From NCBI GenBank assembly GCA_052148155.1, contig JBKQIY010000166.1:1-64000 (forward strand): a stretch of 64,000 nt of DNA, written 5' to 3'. This DNA comes from JBBQER01 sp052148155 (GTDB lineage: Bacteria; Actinomycetota; Acidimicrobiia; IMCC26256; PALSA-610). Positions 42,988 to 51,159 of the stretch are shown here, piece by piece (position 1 is the first letter of the stretch; each line of letters starts with the position of its first letter). The notes beneath the pieces are model-generated. The model had not been told where the DNA came from, did no database searches, and saw only the letters and a program-made list of their open reading frames with translations. The translations under genes and the position numbers were made by a program.

Positions 42988-44931
42988 ATGCGTGATCGCG
43001 GCGCACCGCCTCGCCTCGTCGTCCCCGAAGGCTTGATCGTCGACGAACACGTGCGCGAACGGCTGGAACGGCAGCTTGCGTTCGTTCCGGACGCCGTCGC
43101 CGGCGTTGGCGCCGAGATCGCCGAGTTGGAGTCCGGTGCGAGCTACCGGGTCCACACCGAATGGTTGTCGCTCGCCGCCACCGGGCTGCGCCCGGCGTCG
43201 TCGACCTTGATCCGAGGCGCAGTGTTGTTGCGTCCCGACGTCGAGTTTGCGGTCCGGGAAGGTTCCGTCGACGTCGAGGCTGGATCGGTCGTCGTCGACC
43301 CCGGCGCGCAGGTGCACGACCCGCATCGCCCGATCGGTCCACTCGAGCCGGCCTCGCGTCAGGGTCGGCCTCCGTTTCCCCGGCGGCCGGTCGCGGTGTT
43401 CCTCGGCTGCGAACCCGTCGTCGATGCCGACTGGCTGCGCCGTTTGGTGAATCGACTTGTCCGCCACGACGTCGAGGCTCGCATCGCCACGTCGGCCCCG
43501 GTCTACGCCGGTGGGTCCCCCGGCGCGCACCTGACCCGTCCGTGCCTGGCGGGCGAAGCCACAATCCGCGCGTTGACGCCCGACGTCGTCGTCACCCTCG
43601 ACGCGCAGGCGGCCGCGAACATCGATACCTGGTGTCGCGGCGACCGGTCGACGGTCGTCGTCGCGTTCGATCCGACGCTGTCGGAGCCGATGGAGCTCGT
43701 GTCCTGGCGGATCGGTCAGGCCGCCGGACGGTTGCGTGCCCGCATCGGCCCGTGGGTCGACGTCGCCGCGTTCGCGTCGCTCGTCGGCCGGCTATGCGCC
43801 GGCCCGCATCCGATCCCACCGTCCGACCGGACCGAGACGCCCGACAGGAAAACGTCGGTGCACGAACATTGGACGAACCGAGACGCCGCACAAACCGGAC
43901 ATCGGTGTGTCGTGGTGACCGGGACGCTCGACCGGGCCGCCGCGGCGCGGATCGAAGGACTCGTCGACAACCTCGAAGCGGCCGGCGTCCCCGTGACCGT
44001 CGGCCGTCATCCGGGCGGCGACGACTTCGCCAGCGACGTTCGAGCCGCCGCACACCAGGCTGGCCTGTTGGTCGTCGCGGGTGTCGCACCCACACCCGAC
44101 GTCGACGCGTTGATCTCGGCGCGACGCGTCGCCGGGCTGAGCACGGCCGTCGACCTCGGTCTCGCCGACCTCGACGCCGCGACCGGCCGGGTCCTGACGT
44201 CCGCGGCCGCGACGCTCTGCCAGGCGTGCGATCTGGTGTTCTCGCCGGCGGGGACGCTGCACACGGCTGGCGACGCCGCCGGGCGGCGTGCGCTTGTCGT
44301 CCCCACGTTGTTGACCCGGGCCCGGGCCGCGGCCCTGCGGGACGCGAGAGCCTCGGCCGATCCGGCCGATCTGGCTGGTCTTTTGGTCATCGGTTGGCGG
44401 GTCGGCGCCTCGGCCAACCGGACCGTGTACGCCGCCGCGGTCGCCGACGGCATCGCGCGGATCCTGACCGAACACCGCGATCGTGTCGAGATCGTCGGCG
44501 ACGTCGACGACATCCCGGCCGAGTTGCGCGGCCACGATCGGGTCAGCGTCGTCCCCGACGCTGATCTCGATCCTGAAACGATCGCCGGCTGGGCAGTGCA
44601 TGTGTGGACGCCGACGCTGTCCGGCGCTGAGATCGTCGACGACGCCCGACTGTTCGACGAGGCAAGCTGCGCAGGGGTGCCGACGGTGATGCCGGCCGAC
44701 GCCTGCACCGGCGTCGACGGGTTCGTGTCACCGAACGTGCTCGTACAGTCCGTCGACCGTGCCGACGACTGGTACGACGCGTTGCATCACGTGCTCGACG
44801 ACACCGGCCGTCGCACACGGCGAGGGCACGAAGCCGCGCGCCGAGCCGACGCGCTCGATGGCCCGGCCGCCGCGAAAGCGGTCGTCAGTCGAGTCATGGG
44901 CCTCGCCCGTTATCAGGTCGAGCGCAGATGA
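42988..44931 (+). CDS. predicted GT-B glycosyltransferase with unassigned N-terminal region
   Basis: A 647-residue protein. The first ~125 residues look beta-rich (AVLLRPDVEFAVREGSVDV) and are unassigned. Two Rossmann-like segments follow (PVAVFLGCEPVVDADWL and RCVVVTGTLDRAAAARIEGL). The last third (GWRVGASANRTVYA, VEIVGDVDD, FDEASCAGVPTVMP) matches the donor half of GT4-like enzymes loosely, without a clean E-x7-E. I call it a GT by resemblance only. GGGAGGAG is before the ATG. The next gene begins inside its stop (ATGA), coupling it to a GT2-GT4 fusion. Confidence 0.6.
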   Translation: MRDRGAPPRLVVPEGLIVDEHVRERLERQLAFVPDAVAGVGAEIAELESGASYRVHTEWLSLAATGLRPASSTLIRGAVLLRPDVEFAVREGSVDVEAGSVVVDPGAQVHDPHRPIGPLEPASRQGRPPFPRRPVAVFLGCEPVVDADWLRRLVNRLVRHDVEARIATSAPVYAGGSPGAHLTRPCLAGEATIRALTPDVVVTLDAQAAANIDTWCRGDRSTVVVAFDPTLSEPMELVSWRIGQAAGRLRARIGPWVDVAAFASLVGRLCAGPHPIPPSDRTETPDRKTSVHEHWTNRDAAQTGHRCVVVTGTLDRAAAARIEGLVDNLEAAGVPVTVGRHPGGDDFASDVRAAAHQAGLLVVAGVAPTPDVDALISARRVAGLSTAVDLGLADLDAATGRVLTSAAATLCQACDLVFSPAGTLHTAGDAAGRRALVVPTLLTRARAAALRDARASADPADLAGLLVIGWRVGASANRTVYAAAVADGIARILTEHRDRVEIVGDVDDIPAELRGHDRVSVVPDADLDPETIAGWAVHVWTPTLSGAEIVDDARLFDEASCAGVPTVMPADACTGVDGFVSPNVLVQSVDRADDWYDALHHVLDDTGRRTRRGHEAARRADALDGPAAAKAVVSRVMGLARYQVERR

Positions 44932-47057
44932 GCTCGCTCGAGCCGGTCACGATCATCGTTCCCGTCTACGGCGGCCTTGCGTACACGGCCCGCTGCCTCG
45001 AAAGTGTCCGCCGGCACGCCCAGACCAGCGCGGTTCCGGTCGAGCTTGTCGTCATCGACGACGCGTCTCCCGAACTGCCGGTACGCGACTACGTCGACCA
45101 ATTCGGGACTGAGCCTGCCGGCTTTGCGGTGACGGTCATGCGGAACCCAGAAAACCTCGGTTTCGTACGCACCGTGAATCGAGGACTGCGTCACGCGGCC
45201 GGCGACGTCGTGATCCTCAACTCCGACACGGCAGTCACTGAAGGATGGCTCGACCGCCTCGCCGCGGCCGCCGCCCCGATCGACGTCGCGACCGTCACAC
45301 CACTCACGAGCCATGGATCGATCTGCACCCTGCCGCCATCGATGCTCGATGCCTTCGACCTCGAACGGGCCAATCCGCAGATCGACGAATGCGCGGCGTT
45401 CGTGCGCAAGCACTCGCTGCGGCTGTTTCCTGAAGTCATCACGGGCGTCGGTTTTTGCATGTACGTGACACGTCGAGCCCTCGATCTGTGCGGCCTGCTC
45501 GACGAAGACACCTTCGGACGCGGCTATGGCGAAGAGGTCGACTTCTGCTTGCGCGCCTCGCGGCTCGGTTTCCGCCACCTCGTGGACGATTCGACGTTCG
45601 TATATCACCGGGGCGGCGTGTCGTTCGGCGAAGCCCAGCTCGACGGATGGAACCGGAGCTCGGCGATCATCGACGCCCGCTATCCGTTCTTCCGCCCGAA
45701 CAACACCCGGGAGCGCATCACCGACCCGCTCGGAGTGTCGTTCGCCGCCCTGGAACTCGCGTTACACGACCGCGACGACACACGTCCGCACGTGCTGCAC
45801 CTCCTGCACAGCCGACTCGACGCCACCGGCGGCACCGAAAAGTACGTGGCCGCACTCCTGTCGACACTCGAGCACGAGTTCGACTTCTCGGTGTTCTATC
45901 CGGTCGAGTCCGGCTTCGTGCTCGGCACCTCCTGGATCGTCGACGGCCGGCGGGTAGAACACGAGTTCCTGTTGCCCGGTGCCGCCACCCAGGTGACACG
46001 CATGAACGACGAAGTGGCGCGCGAAGCGCTCGTCGCCGCGCTCGACCTGTTCCACTTCGACGCAGTCCACATCCACAACTTGATCGGCCATTCGCTCGCG
46101 CCGTTCGACGCGCTCGCCGAGTTCCCCGGACCGGTCGTGTGCTCGGTACACGACCTGTTCCTGGCGTGCCCGAACTTCTCGTTGCTGTACATGAAGACCG
46201 ACCCGTGCGGCATACCCGACGACCTGTCGGTCTGTCGGCGGTGCCTGGCCGACATCGCCGAATCGCCGATGCCGGGCTCGCCTCCCACTCCGCACATCTC
46301 ACTGGAGTACCTGCACGAATTCCGTACCACGGTTGCCGACCGGCTCGACACCGTCGACCACTGGGTGTTCGCCAGTCAAAGCGCAGCCGACTATTTCTTG
46401 CGTGTCTACGATCCCGACCCGGCTCGCCTGGACATCATCGAGCACGGTTCGGTGATTCGGCTCCGCCGCCGTCCAACCGAACCCGACGAACGCCTCCTGC
46501 GCGAGGAACCGTTGCGGGTCGCGTTCGTGGGGCTCGGCTGGGCGAAAAAAGGTCTCGACGCGGTCAACGAACTGGCGGAGGCGTTCCGAGGCTCAAGCGT
46601 CGAGATCCACCACTTCGGGCCGCTGAAACAGCCCGCCTCGCCCGAACTGCACGCGCACGGCGCCTACGACAACGAGCTGTTACCCGAACTCCTCCATCGG
46701 GCGGGCATCCAAGTCGTGCTCTTGCCCGGCGCCTACGCGGAAACGTTCGGGATCGTCATGAGCGAAGCGCTCTCGTCGGGCATCCCGGTCATCGGCGCGA
46801 AATACGGCGCGCTCGGCGAACGCATTCGCGCCCACGGATGCGGATGGACGATCGATCCAGAACATCCCGAAGACATTCGGGTGGTGATCGAACGACTCGA
46901 CCGCGCCCGCGACGAGCTCGTGCACATCACCCGCCAGGCGTTGCGCGTCCCGCTCGAGACGGTTGACGACACCGCCTACCGGTACGCCGAGCTCTACCGG
47001 AACAACCGCCCGGTCAGGACGGCGGCGACGACTTCGCCGGCGGCGGGGACGTCGTAG
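44928..47057 (+). CDS. bifunctional GT2-GT4 glycosyltransferase
   Basis: A 709-residue fusion. The N-terminal GT2 (about 1-270) has TIIVPVYGGL, LVVIDDASPE, VILNSDTAV and a rhamnosyltransferase-like GFCMYVTRRALD. The C-terminal GT4 (about 285-690) has HLLHSRLDATGGTEKYV, VFVGLGWAKKGLD-like donor strands and AETFGIVMSEALSSG. It could add two sugars in turn. It is coupled to the preceding gene. Its last 44 bases overlap the convergent gene at 47014. Fusions in the opposite order occur at 62190. Confidence 0.85.
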   Translation: MSSLEPVTIIVPVYGGLAYTARCLESVRRHAQTSAVPVELVVIDDASPELPVRDYVDQFGTEPAGFAVTVMRNPENLGFVRTVNRGLRHAAGDVVILNSDTAVTEGWLDRLAAAAAPIDVATVTPLTSHGSICTLPPSMLDAFDLERANPQIDECAAFVRKHSLRLFPEVITGVGFCMYVTRRALDLCGLLDEDTFGRGYGEEVDFCLRASRLGFRHLVDDSTFVYHRGGVSFGEAQLDGWNRSSAIIDARYPFFRPNNTRERITDPLGVSFAALELALHDRDDTRPHVLHLLHSRLDATGGTEKYVAALLSTLEHEFDFSVFYPVESGFVLGTSWIVDGRRVEHEFLLPGAATQVTRMNDEVAREALVAALDLFHFDAVHIHNLIGHSLAPFDALAEFPGPVVCSVHDLFLACPNFSLLYMKTDPCGIPDDLSVCRRCLADIAESPMPGSPPTPHISLEYLHEFRTTVADRLDTVDHWVFASQSAADYFLRVYDPDPARLDIIEHGSVIRLRRRPTEPDERLLREEPLRVAFVGLGWAKKGLDAVNELAEAFRGSSVEIHHFGPLKQPASPELHAHGAYDNELLPELLHRAGIQVVLLPGAYAETFGIVMSEALSSGIPVIGAKYGALGERIRAHGCGWTIDPEHPEDIRVVIERLDRARDELVHITRQALRVPLETVDDTAYRYAELYRNNRPVRTAATTSPAAGTS

Positions 47058-47727
47058 ACGCGACTCGGCGCGCCGCTTTGCGTGCCAGTTTCGCTCCGCC
47101 TCGCACGACACCGTCCTTGGCGATCACGTCCCGAGCTCGGCTCGAACGTTTGGGCGGCGCCGCACGCGGGGCGGCGACGTTGAGCTCCTGCCCTTCAGGG
47201 AACAACAGCATGTCGTTGGTGGAGACGAGATACGGCAACGGCAGGCCACGCAGCGGCAGGCGGCGGCCGCCGACAACAAGAAACGCGGCGCCGGTACCGG
47301 CCTCGAGGACCTCCACGGGCGGGCCCAAGCTCCACCGTTCGACATCCCGGTCGGTCATGTCTTTCGGCGGGTCGAGCACACGGGTCAACGCGGCGAACAA
47401 GAGCCCCGATCGCACCGGCCGGCGCATGTGTCCTTCGACGACGTACACACCCTGGGTGGGAGTCCGGACCAGCATCGGTTCGCCGCCGCCGTGCAGATGA
47501 AGATGTTCGAGCCAGGCTCCGCCCTCCGCGGTGCGCCGCACCGACAGCGCGCCGCGGGCCGCGCCCGTTGCCGCGCCCGACAGACGTACGACGCCGCCCT
47601 CGAGTTGGGCGTGCAACTGACGATTCACCAAACTGAGCGCGCGCAGCTCACGTCGGAGCCGTTCCAACTCCTGCGTGACGGCCAACTCCTGCGTTGCGGC
47701 CAGCTGCTGCGACTCGGCTGCGTCCAT
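47014..47727 (-). CDS. coiled-coil protein with beta-repeat domain
   Basis: A 237-residue protein. Residues 1-48 are a coiled coil (QELERLRRELRAL). Residues about 75-190 form a beta-rich region with two similar motifs (GGEPMLVRTPTQGVYVVEGHMRRPV and GAAFLVVGGRRLPLRGLP), like short modules in secreted bacterial proteins that read 'G-x-VYVV-x-G-x-RRPV'. A basic Lys/Arg tail follows. No signal peptide is seen. GAGGAG precedes the ATG, and a TACAAT box is at 47761-47766. The role is unknown. It may organise the divergent sulfotransferase, by context only. Confidence 0.65.
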   Translation of the reverse strand: MDAAESQQLAATQELAVTQELERLRRELRALSLVNRQLHAQLEGGVVRLSGAATGAARGALSVRRTAEGGAWLEHLHLHGGGEPMLVRTPTQGVYVVEGHMRRPVRSGLLFAALTRVLDPPKDMTDRDVERWSLGPPVEVLEAGTGAAFLVVGGRRLPLRGLPLPYLVSTNDMLLFPEGQELNVAAPRAAPPKRSSRARDVIAKDGVVRGGAKLARKAARRVASTTSPPPAKSSPPS

Positions 47728-47760
47728 CTGCTCCTCGCCGCGCCGACCACGAACCGTCTG

Positions 47761-47766
47761 ATTGTA
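47761..47766 (-). promoter_or_regulatory. putative -10 box TACAAT
   Basis: A near-consensus TACAAT on the minus strand, 33 bases before the ATG at 47727 and upstream of a GAGGAG ribosome-binding site. Confidence 0.45.
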
Positions 47767-47812
47767 GGCGGCTATTGTTTGGTCCCGCTCCCACCGAGGA
47801 TTCTGTACCGCG

Positions 47813-48610
47813 ATGGCCGCTTCGACGGATCGCTGCGCGCTCCCGACGTTCGTCATTATCGGCGCCCAGAAGAGCGCGACCCGCTGGTTGCGGACCAATC
47901 TCGGAGCGCATCCTGAGATTTTCACGGCACGCTCCGAGATGCATTTCTGGAACAGCCCCCATCGTGTCGACCGCCTCGGCGTCGAGTGGTATCGCGACCA
48001 GTTCGAAGGTTGGAACGGCGAACCGATCGTCGGAGAAGCCACTCCCGGCTACATGATCTGGCGTCATCATCCCGCCTACGTCGCGCAACGCATCAAAGAT
48101 CACCTTCCTGACGTCAAGTTGATCGCGATTTTGCGCAACCCGATCGACCGGGCGCAGTCGGCGATGTTGCATCACATGCGCCGCCACCGGATCCCTCGCG
48201 ACGTCCGCCTGATCGACGCGGTGCGCGAGTTCCGGCCTGCGGAGTCCGACTGGTTCTGTCTGGTGTCGGGCGGCTGGTACGCGGCGAGCCTCGAGCCGTT
48301 CCTCGACCGTTTCGGAGATCGACTCCTCGTAGTCCTCCACGACCAGGTTTCGGTCGACCCGGCAGGCGTGTACCGCAGCGCGCTCGGGCATGTGGGCGCC
48401 GACACCGACTTCCTTCCCGACGATCTGTCCCAGGTCGTGTTCTCCAATCAGCGCGGCCGCGCCGGGCGCCGAAGCCCACTCTCGGTCGAAGACCGCGTCG
48501 AGCTCTGGGAATATTTCCGCGCCGACGTCGGCCGCCTCGAACGGATGCTCGGCGTCGACCTCAGCGGCTGGGCGCCCGACGTCGCGGCCCGATCCGAGCT
48601 ACAGCACTAG
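47813..48610 (+). CDS. sulfotransferase, family C copy 2
   Basis: A 265-residue paralogue of the protein at 42021, very similar over most of its length. Shared motifs are GAQKSATRWLRTNL, GEATPGYMIW, LRNPIDRAQSAMLHH and PLSVEDRVELWEYF. PAPS binding residues look intact. The two copies sit on opposite strands flanking a block of glycosyltransferases, so the block may have been duplicated or shuffled. It overlaps the SDR gene by 12 bases in convergent orientation. Confidence 0.84.
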   Translation: MAASTDRCALPTFVIIGAQKSATRWLRTNLGAHPEIFTARSEMHFWNSPHRVDRLGVEWYRDQFEGWNGEPIVGEATPGYMIWRHHPAYVAQRIKDHLPDVKLIAILRNPIDRAQSAMLHHMRRHRIPRDVRLIDAVREFRPAESDWFCLVSGGWYAASLEPFLDRFGDRLLVVLHDQVSVDPAGVYRSALGHVGADTDFLPDDLSQVVFSNQRGRAGRRSPLSVEDRVELWEYFRADVGRLERMLGVDLSGWAPDVAARSELQH

Positions 48611-49327
48611 CTCGGTGCCGTCGAAATGCAAGAACTTGCCGGCATCCGTTTCGGTCAAGTTGCTGATCACGCGTCGTATCTTCGTGACACTGTCGGTCGC
48701 GGTCATCGGCGCGTGAGCGCCACCGATGCCGGTCTGCACGTGTCCAGGGTTCACCAGAGCGGCGATCACACCTTCGGGCGCCAGATCGAGTGCGAGGCAA
48801 CGGGCAGCCGAGTTCAGCGCAGCTTTGCTCGACCCGTACAGATATGAGCGGCCCGGTGTCGCCTCCCGGGGCAGGCCAGCACGGCTCGACATGAACACGA
48901 TCTTGTGTTCGGCGCTCGCGGCGACATTTCGCCACAGGCGCACCGCGACGCGGATCGTCGCGATCACGTTGATCCCCATCACCCGACGCCAGGCGGCCCA
49001 GTCGAGGTCGGGAAAGTGTGAGCGGGTGCCGCCGAACGCGGCGGCGTTACAGATCAGGATGTCGATCGGGACACCTTCGAGCTGCGCGGCCAACGTTTCG
49101 AGGTCCGGCTCGGATCCGATGTCGAGCTGATGCACGCTGACCGTGCCCGACCCGCGTGTGTTCGTGTCCGCGATCGCGTTCAGTTCGGTCGCCCGTTCGG
49201 GATCACGGCACGTCGCGATGACGTCGTAGCCGTCGTAGGCGTACTGGCGAACGAGCTCGAGACCGATGCCGCGACTCGACCCCGTCACGAGGACGCGCCC
49301 GCGAGACCCTGGGTGCCCGTCGGCCAT
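48599..49327 (-). CDS. classical short-chain dehydrogenase/reductase
   Basis: A 242-residue SDR. The cofactor motif TGSSRGIG is at 15-22, NAAA near residue 94 replaces the common NNAG/NAG, the catalytic Ser is Ser147/148, and Tyr164 and Lys168 are in YGSSK. Arg41 after strand 2 suggests NADPH preference. The substrate is unknown. Its ATG overlaps the stop of the methyltransferase gene (TGATG), so they act in one operon. Confidence 0.85.
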   Translation of the reverse strand: MADGHPGSRGRVLVTGSSRGIGLELVRQYAYDGYDVIATCRDPERATELNAIADTNTRGSGTVSVHQLDIGSEPDLETLAAQLEGVPIDILICNAAAFGGTRSHFPDLDWAAWRRVMGINVIATIRVAVRLWRNVAASAEHKIVFMSSRAGLPREATPGRSYLYGSSKAALNSAARCLALDLAPEGVIAALVNPGHVQTGIGGAHAPMTATDSVTKIRRVISNLTETDAGKFLHFDGTELVL

Positions 49328-50109
49328 CAGTCGAGCGTCCGGGAGCGGACAACGCGCGGTCGAATCGTCTCCGGGAGCTCACGATTGAGGAAGGCGGCCT
49401 GTTCCACGTCGTCGGAGACGAAGCGGCGCGACGTTCCCTTCGAGAAATGCACCCAAAAGCTCGTGCGGTAGTACTTCACGTCGAGATCGGTCACGCCGAG
49501 CGCATCGGAAAACAACACGAGGATCTCATCGAAGCTGTAGTAGTGCATCCAATGCGCGTCCACGTTGTTCACGTGATTCCAGCATTCCTGTTCGTAGGTG
49601 CGACCCGACTGCGGAAGATGGTGGATCGAGATGAGATGCAACGTCGCGTGTCCGCCCGGCTTGAGCAGTCGCATCAGCTCCTTCATCGCGAGGAACGCGT
49701 GATGCTTTTCGATGTGCTGCAGGCAAGCGACGGAGTAGACGTTGTCGAACGAGTCGTCTTCGAGGGGGACATGGAGGCCGTCGTAGAGCACGTACTGTGC
49801 TCGCGGGTCGCTCCAACGTTGGCGGGCGCTGTCGATCATCACCGGCGAGACGTCGAGACCGACGATCTCGCCGATCGGGTAACGCTCGAGCATCGCCTCC
49901 ATGATCCAGCCCACGCCCTGGCCGAGCTCGAGGACGCGTGCGCCGTCGGTGGGCCGGGCGTAGGGGAACAGCAACTCGAAGAAGGTGTCGCGCCGGTCGG
50001 CAGCCCGATCGGCGAGCATGTCGAGCGGCACGCCGTCGTGAATTCGTTTGTTCAGACCTTCCAGGGTGCTCGGACGCACCCACGCCTGTTTGTAACCCTC
50101 CGAATCCAT
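49327..50109 (-). CDS. class I SAM-dependent methyltransferase
   Basis: A 260-residue methyltransferase with VLELGQGVGW (59-68), LDVSPVMI, FDNVYSVACLQHI and LLKPGGHATLHL. The N-terminal 50 residues are helical, and the C-terminal region (YYSFDEILVLFSDA) is typical of Methyltransf_11 enzymes in glycan loci. The ATG follows GAGGAG. It is first gene of a two-gene operon with the SDR. Confidence 0.83.
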   Translation of the reverse strand: MDSEGYKQAWVRPSTLEGLNKRIHDGVPLDMLADRAADRRDTFFELLFPYARPTDGARVLELGQGVGWIMEAMLERYPIGEIVGLDVSPVMIDSARQRWSDPRAQYVLYDGLHVPLEDDSFDNVYSVACLQHIEKHHAFLAMKELMRLLKPGGHATLHLISIHHLPQSGRTYEQECWNHVNNVDAHWMHYYSFDEILVLFSDALGVTDLDVKYYRTSFWVHFSKGTSRRFVSDDVEQAAFLNRELPETIRPRVVRSRTLD

Positions 50110-50182
50110 CTGACTCCTCGATCCTCGGCCGCTCAGTGTTGCCGCCGAAGGTCCGCGGGAGCAATCCGGGCGAATGGCGCGG

Positions 50183-50188
50183 TAGAAT
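50183..50188 (+). promoter_or_regulatory. putative -10 box TAGAAT
   Basis: TAGAAT ends 12 nt before the ATG at 50201, the same hexamer and spacing as before the gene at 6458. Confidence 0.5.
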
Positions 50189-50200
50189 TTCGTTGCCGAG

Positions 50201-51154
50201 ATGGCATCCTGGGGGGCGGACGGTTTGGAGCTGCAATCAGACTTGTGGCTCGACCAGCCCGACGCGCACGCAGGCGTCGACGCGCAGCTCGGCCGCGGTC
50301 TGGTCTCGGGCGAAGAGGCCGCGCTCCTGCACGTCTTTGTCGACGAGGGCTACATCAAGTTCCAGATCGGACTGGACGAGGAGTTCAGTCGCGGTTTCGA
50401 CGATGACGTGTCGCGGATCTGGGCCGAACGTCCGAACGACCTTGCCATCTCGTTGTTCGACGGGCCGACCGCCTTTTCCGACTACGACGGCCGAGTCCGC
50501 AACGTGGGCTACCGCATCCCCGACCTGCACAGCCATTCCGGTCACGCCCTCGATCTGTACCTCCATCCGACGATGTTCCGGATGGTGGAGCTGATCTACG
50601 GCCAGCCCGCGATCTCGTTCCAGTCGCTGTATTTCGAATACGGATCTCAACAGGCCCTGCACCGCGACCCGATGTACGTCGTCACCGATCCGGCGTCTCA
50701 CCTGCTGGCGTCTTGGGTCGCGCTCGAGGACATCGCACCTGACAGTGGCCCGCTGGCGTACGTCTCGGGGTCTCATCGCCTGCCGTGGTTCGAGTTCGAG
50801 CCCGACACGGTCGTGTGCGGCCAGCGGGTCCCCGCCGAGAAACGAGAAGCTTTCGAGCAATGGAAACGCGACACGATGCGTGAACGAAACCTCGAAGTGG
50901 AGGCGTTCACCTGCCGGCGGGGAGACGCGTTCATCTGGCACGCCGGACTGCTGCACGGCGGCAGCCGGATCGGGGACCGCGCCAAGACGCGCAAGAGCTT
51001 CGTCGTGCACTACTGCACCGCCGCGGACTACGCGTCGCGTGGCGCAAGCATGCGGGTACGTGAGGGCGACGGGTGGCGTCGCGAACATCGCCACACCGAC
51101 ACCGTGATCGAACGTCGTCACGGACGCGGACTCGACAACCCGCTGCGAACCTAG
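50201..51154 (+). CDS. phytanoyl-CoA dioxygenase-like Fe(II)/2-oxoglutarate oxygenase
   Basis: A 317-residue PhyH-family protein. Iron ligands are His154 and Asp156 in LHRDP, with a distal His at 247 or 252 (IWHAGLLHGG). The 2-oxoglutarate Arg may lie in KTRKSFVVH. It is only distantly similar to the enzyme at 33426, so the two probably act on different substrates. It is followed after five bases by the fourth GT-C-like gene, suggesting shared transcription and action on the same lipid-linked glycan. Confidence 0.83.
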   Translation: MASWGADGLELQSDLWLDQPDAHAGVDAQLGRGLVSGEEAALLHVFVDEGYIKFQIGLDEEFSRGFDDDVSRIWAERPNDLAISLFDGPTAFSDYDGRVRNVGYRIPDLHSHSGHALDLYLHPTMFRMVELIYGQPAISFQSLYFEYGSQQALHRDPMYVVTDPASHLLASWVALEDIAPDSGPLAYVSGSHRLPWFEFEPDTVVCGQRVPAEKREAFEQWKRDTMRERNLEVEAFTCRRGDAFIWHAGLLHGGSRIGDRAKTRKSFVVHYCTAADYASRGASMRVREGDGWRREHRHTDTVIERRHGRGLDNPLRT

Positions 51155-51159
51155 GCCGC

